10,207 nucleotides of DNA, taken from contig CAMWLB010000088.1 of NCBI GenBank assembly GCA_947174985.1, forward strand, positions 1 to 10,207. Reading direction: 5' to 3'. Under the pieces are notes generated by a model. That model searched no databases. It was not told the origin of the DNA and saw nothing but the letters and a program-made list of their open reading frames with translations. This stretch comes from an uncultured Lachnospiraceae bacterium (lineage in GTDB: Bacteria; Bacillota; Clostridia; Lachnospirales; Lachnospiraceae). Shown piece by piece: positions 1-7,086 of the stretch (within the stretch, counting starts at the first letter, position 1; each line of letters starts with the position of its first letter). Both the position numbers and the translations under genes were made by a program.

Positions 1-1
1 T

Positions 2-247
2 CAGGATACACCGCAGGCATTTATCTGGCATACTTATACGGATGGCTGCGTACCGGTGGAAAATTCGCTTCTGCTTGTAAGCGCTATGAAAAAGGCAGGG
101 ATTCCGGTTGAATTTCACATGTATCCGCAGGGCGGACATGGGCTCAGTCTTGCAAATGAACTGACGGAATCGCCGGAAGGCCATGAGATAGAACCATGCT
201 GCCAAAGCTGGATTTCACTGGTTAGAACCTGGATTTTGGGATTGTAA
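2..247 (+). CDS. Alpha/beta-hydrolase (acetyl esterase-like), C-terminal end only
   Basis: The reading frame is open from the first bases of the window, so this is the last 81 residues of a gene that starts upstream. The visible part matches the end of the BD-FAE/dienelactone-hydrolase-like esterases common in plant-polysaccharide loci. The segment FIWHTYTDGCVPVENS carries the expected catalytic Asp loop (D in TDG) followed by the VPVENS helix start, and GGHGLSL carries the catalytic His. The nucleophile Ser (GxSxG) would lie upstream and cannot be seen. Members of this group remove acetyl or other ester groups from sugars. Being upstream of GH5 and GH43 genes, it plausibly deacetylates xylan or glucan oligosaccharides. 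Whether it has a signal peptide is unknown. An ATG/GTG start inside the window is not needed, because homology-like sequence continues to the left edge. Confidence 0.85.
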   Translation, partial: QDTPQAFIWHTYTDGCVPVENSLLLVSAMKKAGIPVEFHMYPQGGHGLSLANELTESPEGHEIEPCCQSWISLVRTWILGL

Positions 248-261
248 AAAGGAGTATGGAA

Positions 262-621
262 ATGGGCTGCTTGGGAAATTTACTTTGGTTTGTGTTTGGT
301 GGTTTTATCAGCGGGCTAAGCTGGGGACTGGCGGGAGTTTTGTGGTGTATTACCATTGTGGGGATTCCGGTCGGCGTACAATGCTTTAAGTTTGCCGGAT
401 TAAGCTTTTTTCCTTTTGGAAAAGAGGTAAAATATGGTGGCGGAGCAGGGAGTCTTCTGTTAAACATCATCTGGATACTGGTTTCCGGACTGCCGCTTGC
501 TTTGGAGTTTGCATTTTTGGGCGTTTTGTTCTGTATTACAATCATCGGGATTCCGTTTGGACTGCAGATGTTCAAGCTTGCAAAGCTGGCGCTTATGCCC
601 TTTGGTTCAGAAATAAAGTAA
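262..621 (+). CDS. YccF-family small membrane protein
   Basis: This 119-residue protein is strongly hydrophobic and has the YccF-domain layout. It contains two internal repeats, CITIVGIPVGVQCFKFAGL (from residue 29) and CITIIGIPFGLQMFKLAKL (from residue 91). Each repeat ends in a PFGKEV or PFGSEI turn, and about four hydrophobic segments are present. YccF proteins are inner-membrane proteins of uncertain function. An ATG at 256 is in frame, but the GGAG ribosome binding site at 251-254 sits only one base before it. The ATG at 262 is seven bases from the GGAG and gives the usual family N terminus (MGxLGNxLW), so 262 is preferred. The gene lies 14 bases after the esterase stop and 41 bases before GH5, which suggests co-transcription. 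Its place in a glycan operon is unusual and no direct role in sugar breakdown is known. Confidence 0.88.
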   Translation: MGCLGNLLWFVFGGFISGLSWGLAGVLWCITIVGIPVGVQCFKFAGLSFFPFGKEVKYGGGAGSLLLNIIWILVSGLPLALEFAFLGVLFCITIIGIPFGLQMFKLAKLALMPFGSEIK

Positions 622-662
622 TGGAGTGACGAGAAAAGTTGTAAAATAAGCGGGAGGTAACT

Positions 663-3395
663 ATGAAAATAAAAGGTAAATGCAAAGTGGCGCTTGCCGG
701 TCTGCTGGCATGTGCTTTGGCGCTCACGGCTTATCCGCAGAATGCGGCGGCTGCAGAAAATACCCAGGCGGTAAGTGCACAAATGCCTTTTCGCGAGCTT
801 ACGGCGGCAGAAATGGTGGCAGAGATGGGCAATGGCTGGAATCTGGGCAATACCATGGATGGACATACGGGCTTTACGCCGTCTGAGACGCAGTGGCAGG
901 ATGTGGAGACCACACAGCAGCTTTTAAAGGAGCTGCATGATATGGGCTTTAATACGGTGCGCGTGCCGGTCACATGGGGAACCATGATAAACGATGCAGA
1001 CGGATATTCTATCGATGAAAAGTGGATGAGCCGCGTGCAGGATATTGTGGATTATGCGGTAAACATGAATATGTATGTCATCATCAACATTCACCATGAC
1101 GGTGCAGAACAGTCGGGCTGGCTGCGTATCGCTGCGGAGGATTTGACGCCGGTTAAGGAGAAATTTGAGGCGGTATGGCGGCATATTGCAGAGCGTTTTA
1201 AAGATTATGACGAACATGTCATATTTGAGTCCATGAACGAAGTGACGGGTCCCGGAAGCGATATGGCGGGAGATACGGCGGTTATCAATGAACTCAACCA
1301 GATATTTGTGGATACGGTACGTGCGACCGGTTCCAACAATGCGCTCCGGTGGCTGTCCGTGCCCGGCAGATATACCAATATTGTCAACACAACAGAACCG
1401 AAATGGGGCTTTAAACTGCCGGAGGATTCTGTGAAAGACAGACTTTTTGTGGCAGTGCATTATTATGACTGGCAGTTCGGACTGCTTGATACGACCCAGA
1501 CGACAGAGTTTGTAGACGCGAGGGTGGAAGCGCTGATTCCGGAGTTTCAGAGGCTTCAGGACACCTTTACCTCAAAGGGAATTCCCGTTATTCTGGGAGA
1601 ATACGGCGCGATTAACAAAAATAATACGGCGGCGCGTGCGTACCATATGGAAATTGTGACACGTCTCTGCCAGCAGTTGGGGATTGTTCCCTGCTACTGG
1701 GACCAGGGCTGGTATGATTTGAGTGCAACGCCCGATTTTAGCTTTGCTCTGGTAGACAGAGAGACCTATGAGCAGATTTACCCTGAAATTATCTCTGCCA
1801 TGATGCGCGGTCTTTTCCTCGCGGGTGCGAAGGACTTATCGGACATTTCAAGGGAGACGACGGTAACGCCGATTACCAGTCTGGGTACAATCGAGGGAAC
1901 TTATCAGCTTCGCATGGGCGAGGTGATAAATATCAGCCTTGCCGATAAAGTGGATAAAACCGCATATAATGATGTAGTACTGTGGAAAAGTGCGGATGAG
2001 ACAGTTGCGACGGTCAATTCCGACGCGGGAAACATAGAGGAATGGGCGGCATATATTCATGCGGCAGGAATCGGCAATACCGTAATTACCGCGTATAGCC
2101 AGAGCGGAAGGGCTGTTCTGGAGATTCCGGTAGAAGTGCGGGCTGCGATTACTGAAAGGCCTTGTACCGGCATCACGACGGAGCAGGAGAGTTATACGCT
2201 GAAAACAGGAGAATCCCTGTATTTGAATGCAGGCATGGCACCTGTGGATACGGATGCGTATCTGACTTACCGTTCCTCTGATACAAGCGTGGTTACGGTA
2301 TCAAAAATCGGCAAGATAGTGGCAATTGAGAAGGGAAGCGCGTACATAATTATTACTTCCTGTGACGGCTTGACAAAGGTAGTGCCCGTGACAGTAGAGG
2401 AAGCGGAGACGGTTGCAGAGATAGCGCTTGCACTGAATGTCTATTACAATGACAGCACACACAATTATTTCAGCAATGAGAGCGGAAGTGCAATCCGCAT
2501 CAGGGAAGACGGGCAGTACACACTTTCCTTTGACTGCGGAAGCGATTTGTCGGCAACGGCAGGCGCAGCAGGCGTCACGGGACTGAATGACCTTACGGCA
2601 GTCTACATCAAGGACGACAGTGTGACAAAGGGCATTGCCAAGAAGTCGCCGTTGGTTTCTTGCGATATCATATATGATTCCATCGTGATTGACGGTGTGG
2701 AATTTGCAGTCAATATGACGGAGCCGAAGTCCGCGATTAAGGCGTCGGGTATTCTGGATACCAACGACCCGATAAATTCATGGGACGGCTCTGTTATTGA
2801 GGAAGTTTCTGTCAGCAATCATGTGCTGAACTTTGAGGGAATTGAAAATCCACAGCATATAGAAGTGACCTTTACCATAAGCAATCTGGTGTTTGAGGAA
2901 GGCGCGGCAGAGGCAGAGCCGGTGAAAATAACCTCAATAGAGGCGGACGGCAGTGGGGAGGTGGCTGTAAGCAGCGCTTCTCCGGCGGAAATTACGGTTT
3001 CCGTAAGCCCGGCGGGCGCAGGCAGCGTTATGTTTGTTTCTTCCGATGCTTCTATTGTTTCCGTAGATAACCGCGGCGTCTTGGCAGCGGACAAGGTGAC
3101 AGTGCAGGTATTCGCCCATGGCGAAGGGGAAGCGACAGTGACGGCGTACACGGCGGAAGGTCTTACCGTGGACTTTAAGGTTACTGCAACGATTTCTCCC
3201 GACAGGGTATTTGCCAATGTGGAGAAGAACGAAGAGCCGGCCGGCGAAGACAGCGCAAAAGTGCCGGAGCAGAAAAAGAGCGGCGGTATCTGGAGCACTG
3301 TGCTGCTCATCGTGGGCATCGCGCTGTTGGGCATTGTAGTATTCTTTATTACACTTAAGATAGCAGACGGCAGCGGTAAACCGAAGAAGAAATAG
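663..3395 (+). CDS. Secreted membrane-anchored GH5 endoglucanase-like enzyme with Big_2-like modules
   Basis: The protein has 910 residues. The start at 663 is preceded by GGGAGG at 652-657. A signal peptide covers about residues 1-31 (basic start, hydrophobic core, Ala-rich end). The GH5 catalytic domain spans about 45-385. It shows NGWNLGNT (57-64), NIHHDG (142-147), the acid/base E193 in FESMNEV, HYY (266-268), the nucleophile E313 in ILGEYG and the aromatic W346. The motifs most resemble GH5_4-like endoglucanases/xyloglucanases, but the subfamily is tentative. Big_2-like Ig modules follow at about 402-493, 500-580 and 754-845. An unassigned beta-rich module lies between them at about 585-748. 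A single membrane helix (877-899) and a basic tail ending KPKKK anchor the protein, with no LPXTG sorting signal. It should cut beta-1,4-glucan-type chains at the outer face of the membrane. GH43 follows directly and is translationally close. The precise substrate cannot be read from sequence. Confidence 0.93.
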   Translation: MKIKGKCKVALAGLLACALALTAYPQNAAAAENTQAVSAQMPFRELTAAEMVAEMGNGWNLGNTMDGHTGFTPSETQWQDVETTQQLLKELHDMGFNTVRVPVTWGTMINDADGYSIDEKWMSRVQDIVDYAVNMNMYVIINIHHDGAEQSGWLRIAAEDLTPVKEKFEAVWRHIAERFKDYDEHVIFESMNEVTGPGSDMAGDTAVINELNQIFVDTVRATGSNNALRWLSVPGRYTNIVNTTEPKWGFKLPEDSVKDRLFVAVHYYDWQFGLLDTTQTTEFVDARVEALIPEFQRLQDTFTSKGIPVILGEYGAINKNNTAARAYHMEIVTRLCQQLGIVPCYWDQGWYDLSATPDFSFALVDRETYEQIYPEIISAMMRGLFLAGAKDLSDISRETTVTPITSLGTIEGTYQLRMGEVINISLADKVDKTAYNDVVLWKSADETVATVNSDAGNIEEWAAYIHAAGIGNTVITAYSQSGRAVLEIPVEVRAAITERPCTGITTEQESYTLKTGESLYLNAGMAPVDTDAYLTYRSSDTSVVTVSKIGKIVAIEKGSAYIIITSCDGLTKVVPVTVEEAETVAEIALALNVYYNDSTHNYFSNESGSAIRIREDGQYTLSFDCGSDLSATAGAAGVTGLNDLTAVYIKDDSVTKGIAKKSPLVSCDIIYDSIVIDGVEFAVNMTEPKSAIKASGILDTNDPINSWDGSVIEEVSVSNHVLNFEGIENPQHIEVTFTISNLVFEEGAAEAEPVKITSIEADGSGEVAVSSASPAEITVSVSPAGAGSVMFVSSDASIVSVDNRGVLAADKVTVQVFAHGEGEATVTAYTAEGLTVDFKVTATISPDRVFANVEKNEEPAGEDSAKVPEQKKSGGIWSTVLLIVGIALLGIVVFFITLKIADGSGKPKKK

Positions 3396-3404
3396 GAGCG
3401 TTTT

Positions 3405-4880
3405 ATGTATTATCAGAATCCTGTATTGCGGGGCATGTACCCCGACCCGAGCGTATGCCGCGCGGGGGATAAATATTATATGGTGTGCAGCAGCTTTCAG
3501 TTCTTTCCGGCAGTCCCCTTATTTGAGAGTGACGACATGGTGAACTGGAGACAGCTTGGGCACTGTATCACAAGAAGAAGCCAGCTCGATTTGAGCGGTG
3601 CGGATAAGTGCAGCGGCATTTTTGCACCTACAATCAGGTATTATAACAATCGTTTCTATATGGTGACGACGGAAGCAAAGACCCATACCAATTTTTATGT
3701 CTATACGGACAATATTTATGGGGAGTGGTCGGAACCGGTTTTTGTCAAACAGGATGGCATTGACCCGTCTTTGTATTTTGAAGAGGACAGAGTATATTTT
3801 ATCAGCAACGGTTATGACGAAGAAAGCGGACGTTCCTGCATCCAAATGTGCGAAATTGATATAGAGACAGGAGAAAAGAAAAGTGACAGCAGACCTCTGT
3901 GGTATGGCACGGGAGGCAGGTTTATCGAAGCGCCGCACCTCTATAAATTTGGCGAATATTATTATATTCTGGACGCGGAGGGCGGCACGGAGTACGGGCA
4001 TATGGTAAACTATGCCAGAGGAAAGAGCCTATGGGGACCTTTTGAACCCTTCCCCGAAAATCCGGTGCTGACGAACCGCAATCTGGGTGCCTATATTCTG
4101 CAGGGAGCCGGTCACGGCGATGTCGTGGAGGACAAAAACGGCAGATGGTGGTTTGTGCACCTTGCCTTCCGACAGTCAGGACAATGGATGGCTTATCACC
4201 ACCTTGGACGGGAAGTTTGTCTGGTTCCCGTTGAGTGGAGGGACGGCTGGTTTTATATGGGGGATGGCACTTCGCGGCTTTCCTATGAGCTGCCTGATGT
4301 GGAAGCAGCCACGCAGGAGTTATCCTTTACAAAGACCTTTGCCAATCTGGAAAAGGAATGGTGTTTCTTAAGAAATTACAGGGCAGAGAACTATGTGTTT
4401 GAAGCAAAAAGCCTGAAATTATGCGGAACAGAGGATAATTTGTTTGAAGGAGAATTGCCGACAATGGCGGCAGTCCGGCAGAATGAATTTAAAGAAACGC
4501 TGTCCGTCACTGTGGAAAGTGGCTGTGAAGAAGCGGGACTTACGGTCTATATGGACGAGCGGCATCATTACGATTTGTATCTGGACAATCAGGGAAATGT
4601 GATTTTGCGGTATACGATCGGCTGTGTTTCAAAGGAGATGAAGGCGGTGCCGGTGGCGCAGAGGAAAGCCGTGCTTCGGATAGAGGCAGAGGAAGCGTTG
4701 TATCACTTCTTTGTCGTGTCGGAAAGCGGGATGACAGAGATGGGCTGTGCGGATACCCGTTACTTGTCGAGTGAAGTTGCGGGCGGTTTCACCGGGGTTG
4801 TGTTTGGATTGTTTGCAGTGGACAGAAACGGAAATTGGGCAGAATTTACGGAGTTTGCCAAAGAGCACCACGAGAGTTGA
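3405..4880 (+). CDS. GH43 beta-xylosidase / alpha-L-arabinofuranosidase-like enzyme, cytoplasmic
   Basis: The protein has 491 residues, a normal length for two-domain GH43 enzymes. The N-terminal five-bladed propeller (about 4-295) opens with NPVLRGMYPDPS and carries the three GH43 acidic residues: D14 (base, in YPDPS), D120 (in GIDPS) and E175 (acid, in IEAPH). H237 in GHGDVV matches the conserved His of the family. The C-terminal part (about 305-485) looks like the beta-sandwich found in GH43 subfamilies 11/12. That placement fits beta-xylosidase and/or arabinofuranosidase activity, but subfamily and specificity are inferred. There is no signal peptide, so it should act on imported oligosaccharides. 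The ribosome binding site AGGAG (3394-3398) overlaps the GH5 stop codon, so the two genes are probably translated from one message. It is the last gene of the operon and is followed by a terminator hairpin. Confidence 0.93.
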   Translation: MYYQNPVLRGMYPDPSVCRAGDKYYMVCSSFQFFPAVPLFESDDMVNWRQLGHCITRRSQLDLSGADKCSGIFAPTIRYYNNRFYMVTTEAKTHTNFYVYTDNIYGEWSEPVFVKQDGIDPSLYFEEDRVYFISNGYDEESGRSCIQMCEIDIETGEKKSDSRPLWYGTGGRFIEAPHLYKFGEYYYILDAEGGTEYGHMVNYARGKSLWGPFEPFPENPVLTNRNLGAYILQGAGHGDVVEDKNGRWWFVHLAFRQSGQWMAYHHLGREVCLVPVEWRDGWFYMGDGTSRLSYELPDVEAATQELSFTKTFANLEKEWCFLRNYRAENYVFEAKSLKLCGTEDNLFEGELPTMAAVRQNEFKETLSVTVESGCEEAGLTVYMDERHHYDLYLDNQGNVILRYTIGCVSKEMKAVPVAQRKAVLRIEAEEALYHFFVVSESGMTEMGCADTRYLSSEVAGGFTGVVFGLFAVDRNGNWAEFTEFAKEHHES

Positions 4881-4920
4881 GCAGTACACAGTAATTTGGT
4901 CGTGACAGATAAACAGGAAT

Positions 4921-4970
4921 ATAGAACAGCGATTGGAAGTCATATGCCCAATCACTGTTCTATATTTTTT
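4921..4970 (+). terminator. Rho-independent terminator after the GH43 gene
   Basis: A 16-base stem pairs 4921-4936 (ATAGAACAGCGATTGG) with 4948-4963 (CCAATCACTGTTCTAT). There is one C-A mismatch, and an 11-base loop. An ATTTTTTTT run follows directly. It lies 40 bases past the GH43 stop and fits termination of the plus-strand operon. The right arm and T-run also encode the last codons of the convergent response regulator. In the minus direction the mismatch becomes a G-U pair, so the stem is fully paired, but no strong T-run follows it. Confidence 0.8.
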
Positions 4971-6517
4971 TTACGGAATTCCGCGGGGCTTTCCCCCACA
5001 TATTTTCTGAACTTTTTGTGGAAGTAGTCTACGTTGCGGTAGCCCACTCTTTCGGCAATCTCATATACCTTATAGTTGTTTTGGAGCAGCAGGGCCTTGG
5101 AATGTTCAATCCTGATATGATCTACATAGGAATTGAAGCTTTCTCCCACGGTTTTGTTGAAAATTTTTCCGAGATAAGCACTGTTGTATCCAAACAAAGG
5201 CGCAATTGTTTCCAGCTTAATATTGTTCTGATAGTTGTGGTCGATGTAGTATAGAATATCGTCCAAAACACTATTGCGGGTGGGACTGCCGGTTGCATTC
5301 ATAACCATCTCAAACTGCTCGGATAAAAATGCAATAATTTCGTACAGATAATTCTTTTTGCCTATAAAATCAATTACTGTGGAATTGGGAAGAAAAGGAA
5401 TATTCAGAGTGTTGTAAAGCAGGTTGATTTTTTCCTTGATCCGCAAGTATAAATCCGTGACAAAAAGTTTTATTTCGGAGATGCTGCCCTGTGAGTCATA
5501 TAAATATTGTTCCAGGCGGGAGAGCGTTTCCGCAACATTTTTCCGGTTAAAGGTCTGCAGGTAGCCGGCCAGATAGTCTGTGAATTCGGAGAGCTTCTCC
5601 GGACTAAGGGGGATGGCAGACTGCCCGAGGCTGGGAAGCGCAGAATAACCAAGTGTATGCTGCCCGGGCGTACAGAAAAACCGGCGGGAAATCAGTGTAC
5701 AGGCATCTGCGTATGAATAATGAATATCATTTAAGGCATGAACGGGTCTGCCGTAAGCTAAAAACAGGGTATCCATCGGGCTTCCCTTTTGCGGCGGCGT
5801 CGCCTTGTCGTAATGCGCCAGAAAGTCCTGAAAACGGTTAATTGCATAAGTACCCTTCAACAAAATAATGTCTTTTCTGTCATCCTCAATGTGATGGAAG
5901 GTATGGTCAGCGCGGTTGCTTACTTTTAACAAATCCGCAAAGCTGTAGGAAGGACTTCCCAGCTCCCTGTTGAAATTTTCATAAATGACAACCTGATAGA
6001 CATCGGCATCCAGCTCAAGGTCTGCAATATCTGTTTCGTCAAGACCGTCCGGCACACCTTCTTTCCCTGTAATTAATTCATGCAAAATAACATTTTTTGC
6101 CTTCTTCTTAAGAAGTTCAAGGTTGTCCGAGGAGCGGACTTCACTGTCCAGAGAAAGTTTGATTTTATGTACAGAGGCGGAAAGTTCTTCTTCCTCAATA
6201 GGTTTTGTCAGATAAAATTCCACACCGTAGCGCATGGCTTCCTGCGCGTATTTGAAATCGGAGTAGCCGCTGGTAATGATAAAGCGTCCCTTAAAATCCT
6301 GTTGACGCGCTGCTTTTACCACTTCAAGTCCTTGCATTTTGGGCATACGGATATCCATAAGGACCAAATCCGGCTGCAGAGAAAGAATCAGGCGGAGCGC
6401 TTCCTCTCCATTGGAAGCCTCACCGCAGATGCAAAAGCCTGCAGCTTCCCAATCCATTATGCATTTTAAGCCGTCACGGATAAGTGACTCGTCATCTACA
6501 ATCAGTACTTTATACAT
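4952..6517 (-). CDS. YesN-type response regulator (REC + AraC-family DNA-binding domain)
   Basis: The protein has 521 residues. The receiver domain (1-120) shows the acidic pair D8-D9, the phospho-acceptor D55 in VLMDIRMPK, S83 in the switch region and K105 in LTKP. A long poorly conserved middle (about 125-410) is usual for YesN-like regulators. The AraC DNA-binding domain (about 415-521) has two helix-turn-helix units, near 435-455 and 483-515, with the typical ending GYRNVDYFHKKFRKYVGESP. These proteins are partners of membrane histidine kinases that sense sugars or envelope signals, and they often control nearby glycan genes. No kinase gene is visible here. The frame is open up to an ATG at 6574, but the start at 6517 gives the family N terminus (MYKVLIVDDE) and has GGGGGA just upstream. 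It is convergent with the enzyme operon, which it plausibly controls (inference). Confidence 0.93.
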   Translation of the reverse strand: MYKVLIVDDESLIRDGLKCIMDWEAAGFCICGEASNGEEALRLILSLQPDLVLMDIRMPKMQGLEVVKAARQQDFKGRFIITSGYSDFKYAQEAMRYGVEFYLTKPIEEEELSASVHKIKLSLDSEVRSSDNLELLKKKAKNVILHELITGKEGVPDGLDETDIADLELDADVYQVVIYENFNRELGSPSYSFADLLKVSNRADHTFHHIEDDRKDIILLKGTYAINRFQDFLAHYDKATPPQKGSPMDTLFLAYGRPVHALNDIHYSYADACTLISRRFFCTPGQHTLGYSALPSLGQSAIPLSPEKLSEFTDYLAGYLQTFNRKNVAETLSRLEQYLYDSQGSISEIKLFVTDLYLRIKEKINLLYNTLNIPFLPNSTVIDFIGKKNYLYEIIAFLSEQFEMVMNATGSPTRNSVLDDILYYIDHNYQNNIKLETIAPLFGYNSAYLGKIFNKTVGESFNSYVDHIRIEHSKALLLQNNYKVYEIAERVGYRNVDYFHKKFRKYVGESPAEFRKKNIEQ

Positions 6518-6555
6518 AAATCCCCCGTTATCAGTGTGTAAGTAAGAACTGATGG

Positions 6556-6567
6556 ATTTAGCTAAAT
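6556..6567. promoter_or_regulatory. 12-bp palindrome in the response regulator leader, possible operator
   Basis: ATTTAGCTAAAT is a perfect palindrome lying between the predicted promoter (6588-6616) and the start codon at 6517, shortly after the expected transcription start. Its position would suit a repressor or autoregulatory site. It is AT-rich and short, so chance occurrence is possible. Confidence 0.25.
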
Positions 6568-6587
6568 TAAGCAATGCTAATATTTAC

Positions 6588-6616
6588 AGTATAAAAGAGT
6601 TTTGAAATATCGTCAA
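6588..6616 (-). promoter_or_regulatory. Sigma-A-type promoter of the response regulator gene
   Basis: On the minus strand there is TTGACG (-35, 6611-6616), a 17-base spacer and TATACT (-10, 6588-6593). Both boxes match the consensus at five of six positions and the spacing is ideal. Transcription would begin near 6581, giving a leader of about 64 bases. The gene therefore appears to have its own promoter rather than depending on an upstream kinase gene. Confidence 0.7.
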
Positions 6617-6658
6617 GGTGTGAGGGAGTTTTTGCTGCCTGTCATGCCGTCAGTCACG

Positions 6659-6780
6659 CCGTCAGCGCCCCATATGCCTATGCAGACCGTATAAAAACGC
6701 AGCGGTACTAGGCTCGTGAAAAACCTCGCCAAGTGCCGGCGTTTTTATACGGTCTGCATAGGCATATGGGGCGCTGACGG
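6659..6780. repeat. Long perfect inverted repeat (42-bp arms, 38-base centre)
   Basis: Positions 6659-6700 and 6739-6780 are exact reverse complements (arm begins CCGTCAGCGCCCCATATGCC). Inside the arms, after a 2-base bulge (6701-6702), 6703-6709 (CGGTACT) pairs with 6732-6738 (AGTGCCG, one G-U pair). GGC/GCC (6711-6713 / 6728-6730) can pair further. Nearly the whole 122 bases can fold as one hairpin. No protein is encoded and no clear target-site duplication was seen. It lies upstream of both divergent genes, beyond the response regulator promoter. It may be a palindromic mobile element (MITE/REP-like) or an insulating terminator; which one is not decided by the sequence. Confidence 0.92.
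6693..6746. terminator. Possible bidirectional terminator at the core of the inverted repeat
   Basis: The inner hairpin (6703-6709 with 6732-6738, extended by GGC/GCC) is followed on the plus strand by GCG and TTTTT (6742-6746). On the minus strand the matching TTTTT lies at 6697-6693. A GC-rich stem followed by a T-run in both directions resembles an intrinsic terminator. The larger outer stem also includes these T-runs, so function is uncertain. Confidence 0.4.
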
Positions 6781-7021
6781 CTGAAAGCCGCAATTCACGT
6801 CTGAAATACGGCAATTTGCGTCCAAAGGATATTTCCATTTTGTATTGTGTTACACTGAATAAAGTTGTAAGGAGTCATCAGGAAAAAGGCATTCTAAAGA
6901 GAGAGTTTTTTATGAAAGTCCCTTATCCGTTTAAGTGTTGTTGGGTAAAGGCATTGAATAATCAGCAAGATTTGCGTTTCTGGTTGAAACTCCGGCAATT
7001 CCGGATGTTAATTTGCGTTGC
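6781..7021. other. Spacer without a convincing gene, with degenerate repeats
   Basis: Two imperfect 20-21 base tandem units begin directly after the long inverted repeat: 6781-6800 (CTGAAAGCCGCAATTCACGT) and 6801-6821 (it starts CTGAAATACGGCAATTTGCG), matching at about 16 of 21 aligned positions. A related string, TTGAAACTCCGGCAATTCCG, occurs at 6984-7003, and TTTGCGT recurs near 6971 and 7012. An open frame over 6816-7049 lacks a recognisable family and a good ribosome binding site and is not called. The rest holds nothing recognisable. Confidence 0.5.
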
Positions 7022-7050
7022 TTGTGGCAACGGGCAGTTTTGCCTATGAT
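7022..7050 (+). promoter_or_regulatory. Possible promoter of the XRE-type gene
   Basis: TTGTGG (7022-7027), a 17-base spacer and TATGAT (7045-7050) precede the gene. The -10 matches consensus at five of six positions, the -35 only at three. The placement would give a leader of about 30 bases before the ATG at 7087. Confidence 0.4.
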
Positions 7051-7086
7051 AGTGGTAACAACCGAAAGAAAAGGAGGCTATCACTA

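Noticed and set aside
924..1460. Antisense open frame of 178 codons within the GH5 gene
   Set aside because: It is the complement of a clear GH5 catalytic domain and is rich in Cys, His and Arg without any family pattern.
6518..6574. N-terminal extension of the response regulator to an ATG at 6574
   Set aside because: The receiver domain begins at 6517 with GGGGGA upstream; the extension is unlike the family and covers the leader palindrome.
6659..6780. Invertible promoter flanked by inverted repeats
   Set aside because: The centre is only 38 bases, folds as a hairpin and holds no promoter-like pair; no recombinase gene is nearby.
6816..7049. Open frame of 77 codons before the XRE gene
   Set aside because: No recognisable family, no good ribosome binding site, unusual composition, and it overlaps the likely XRE promoter.
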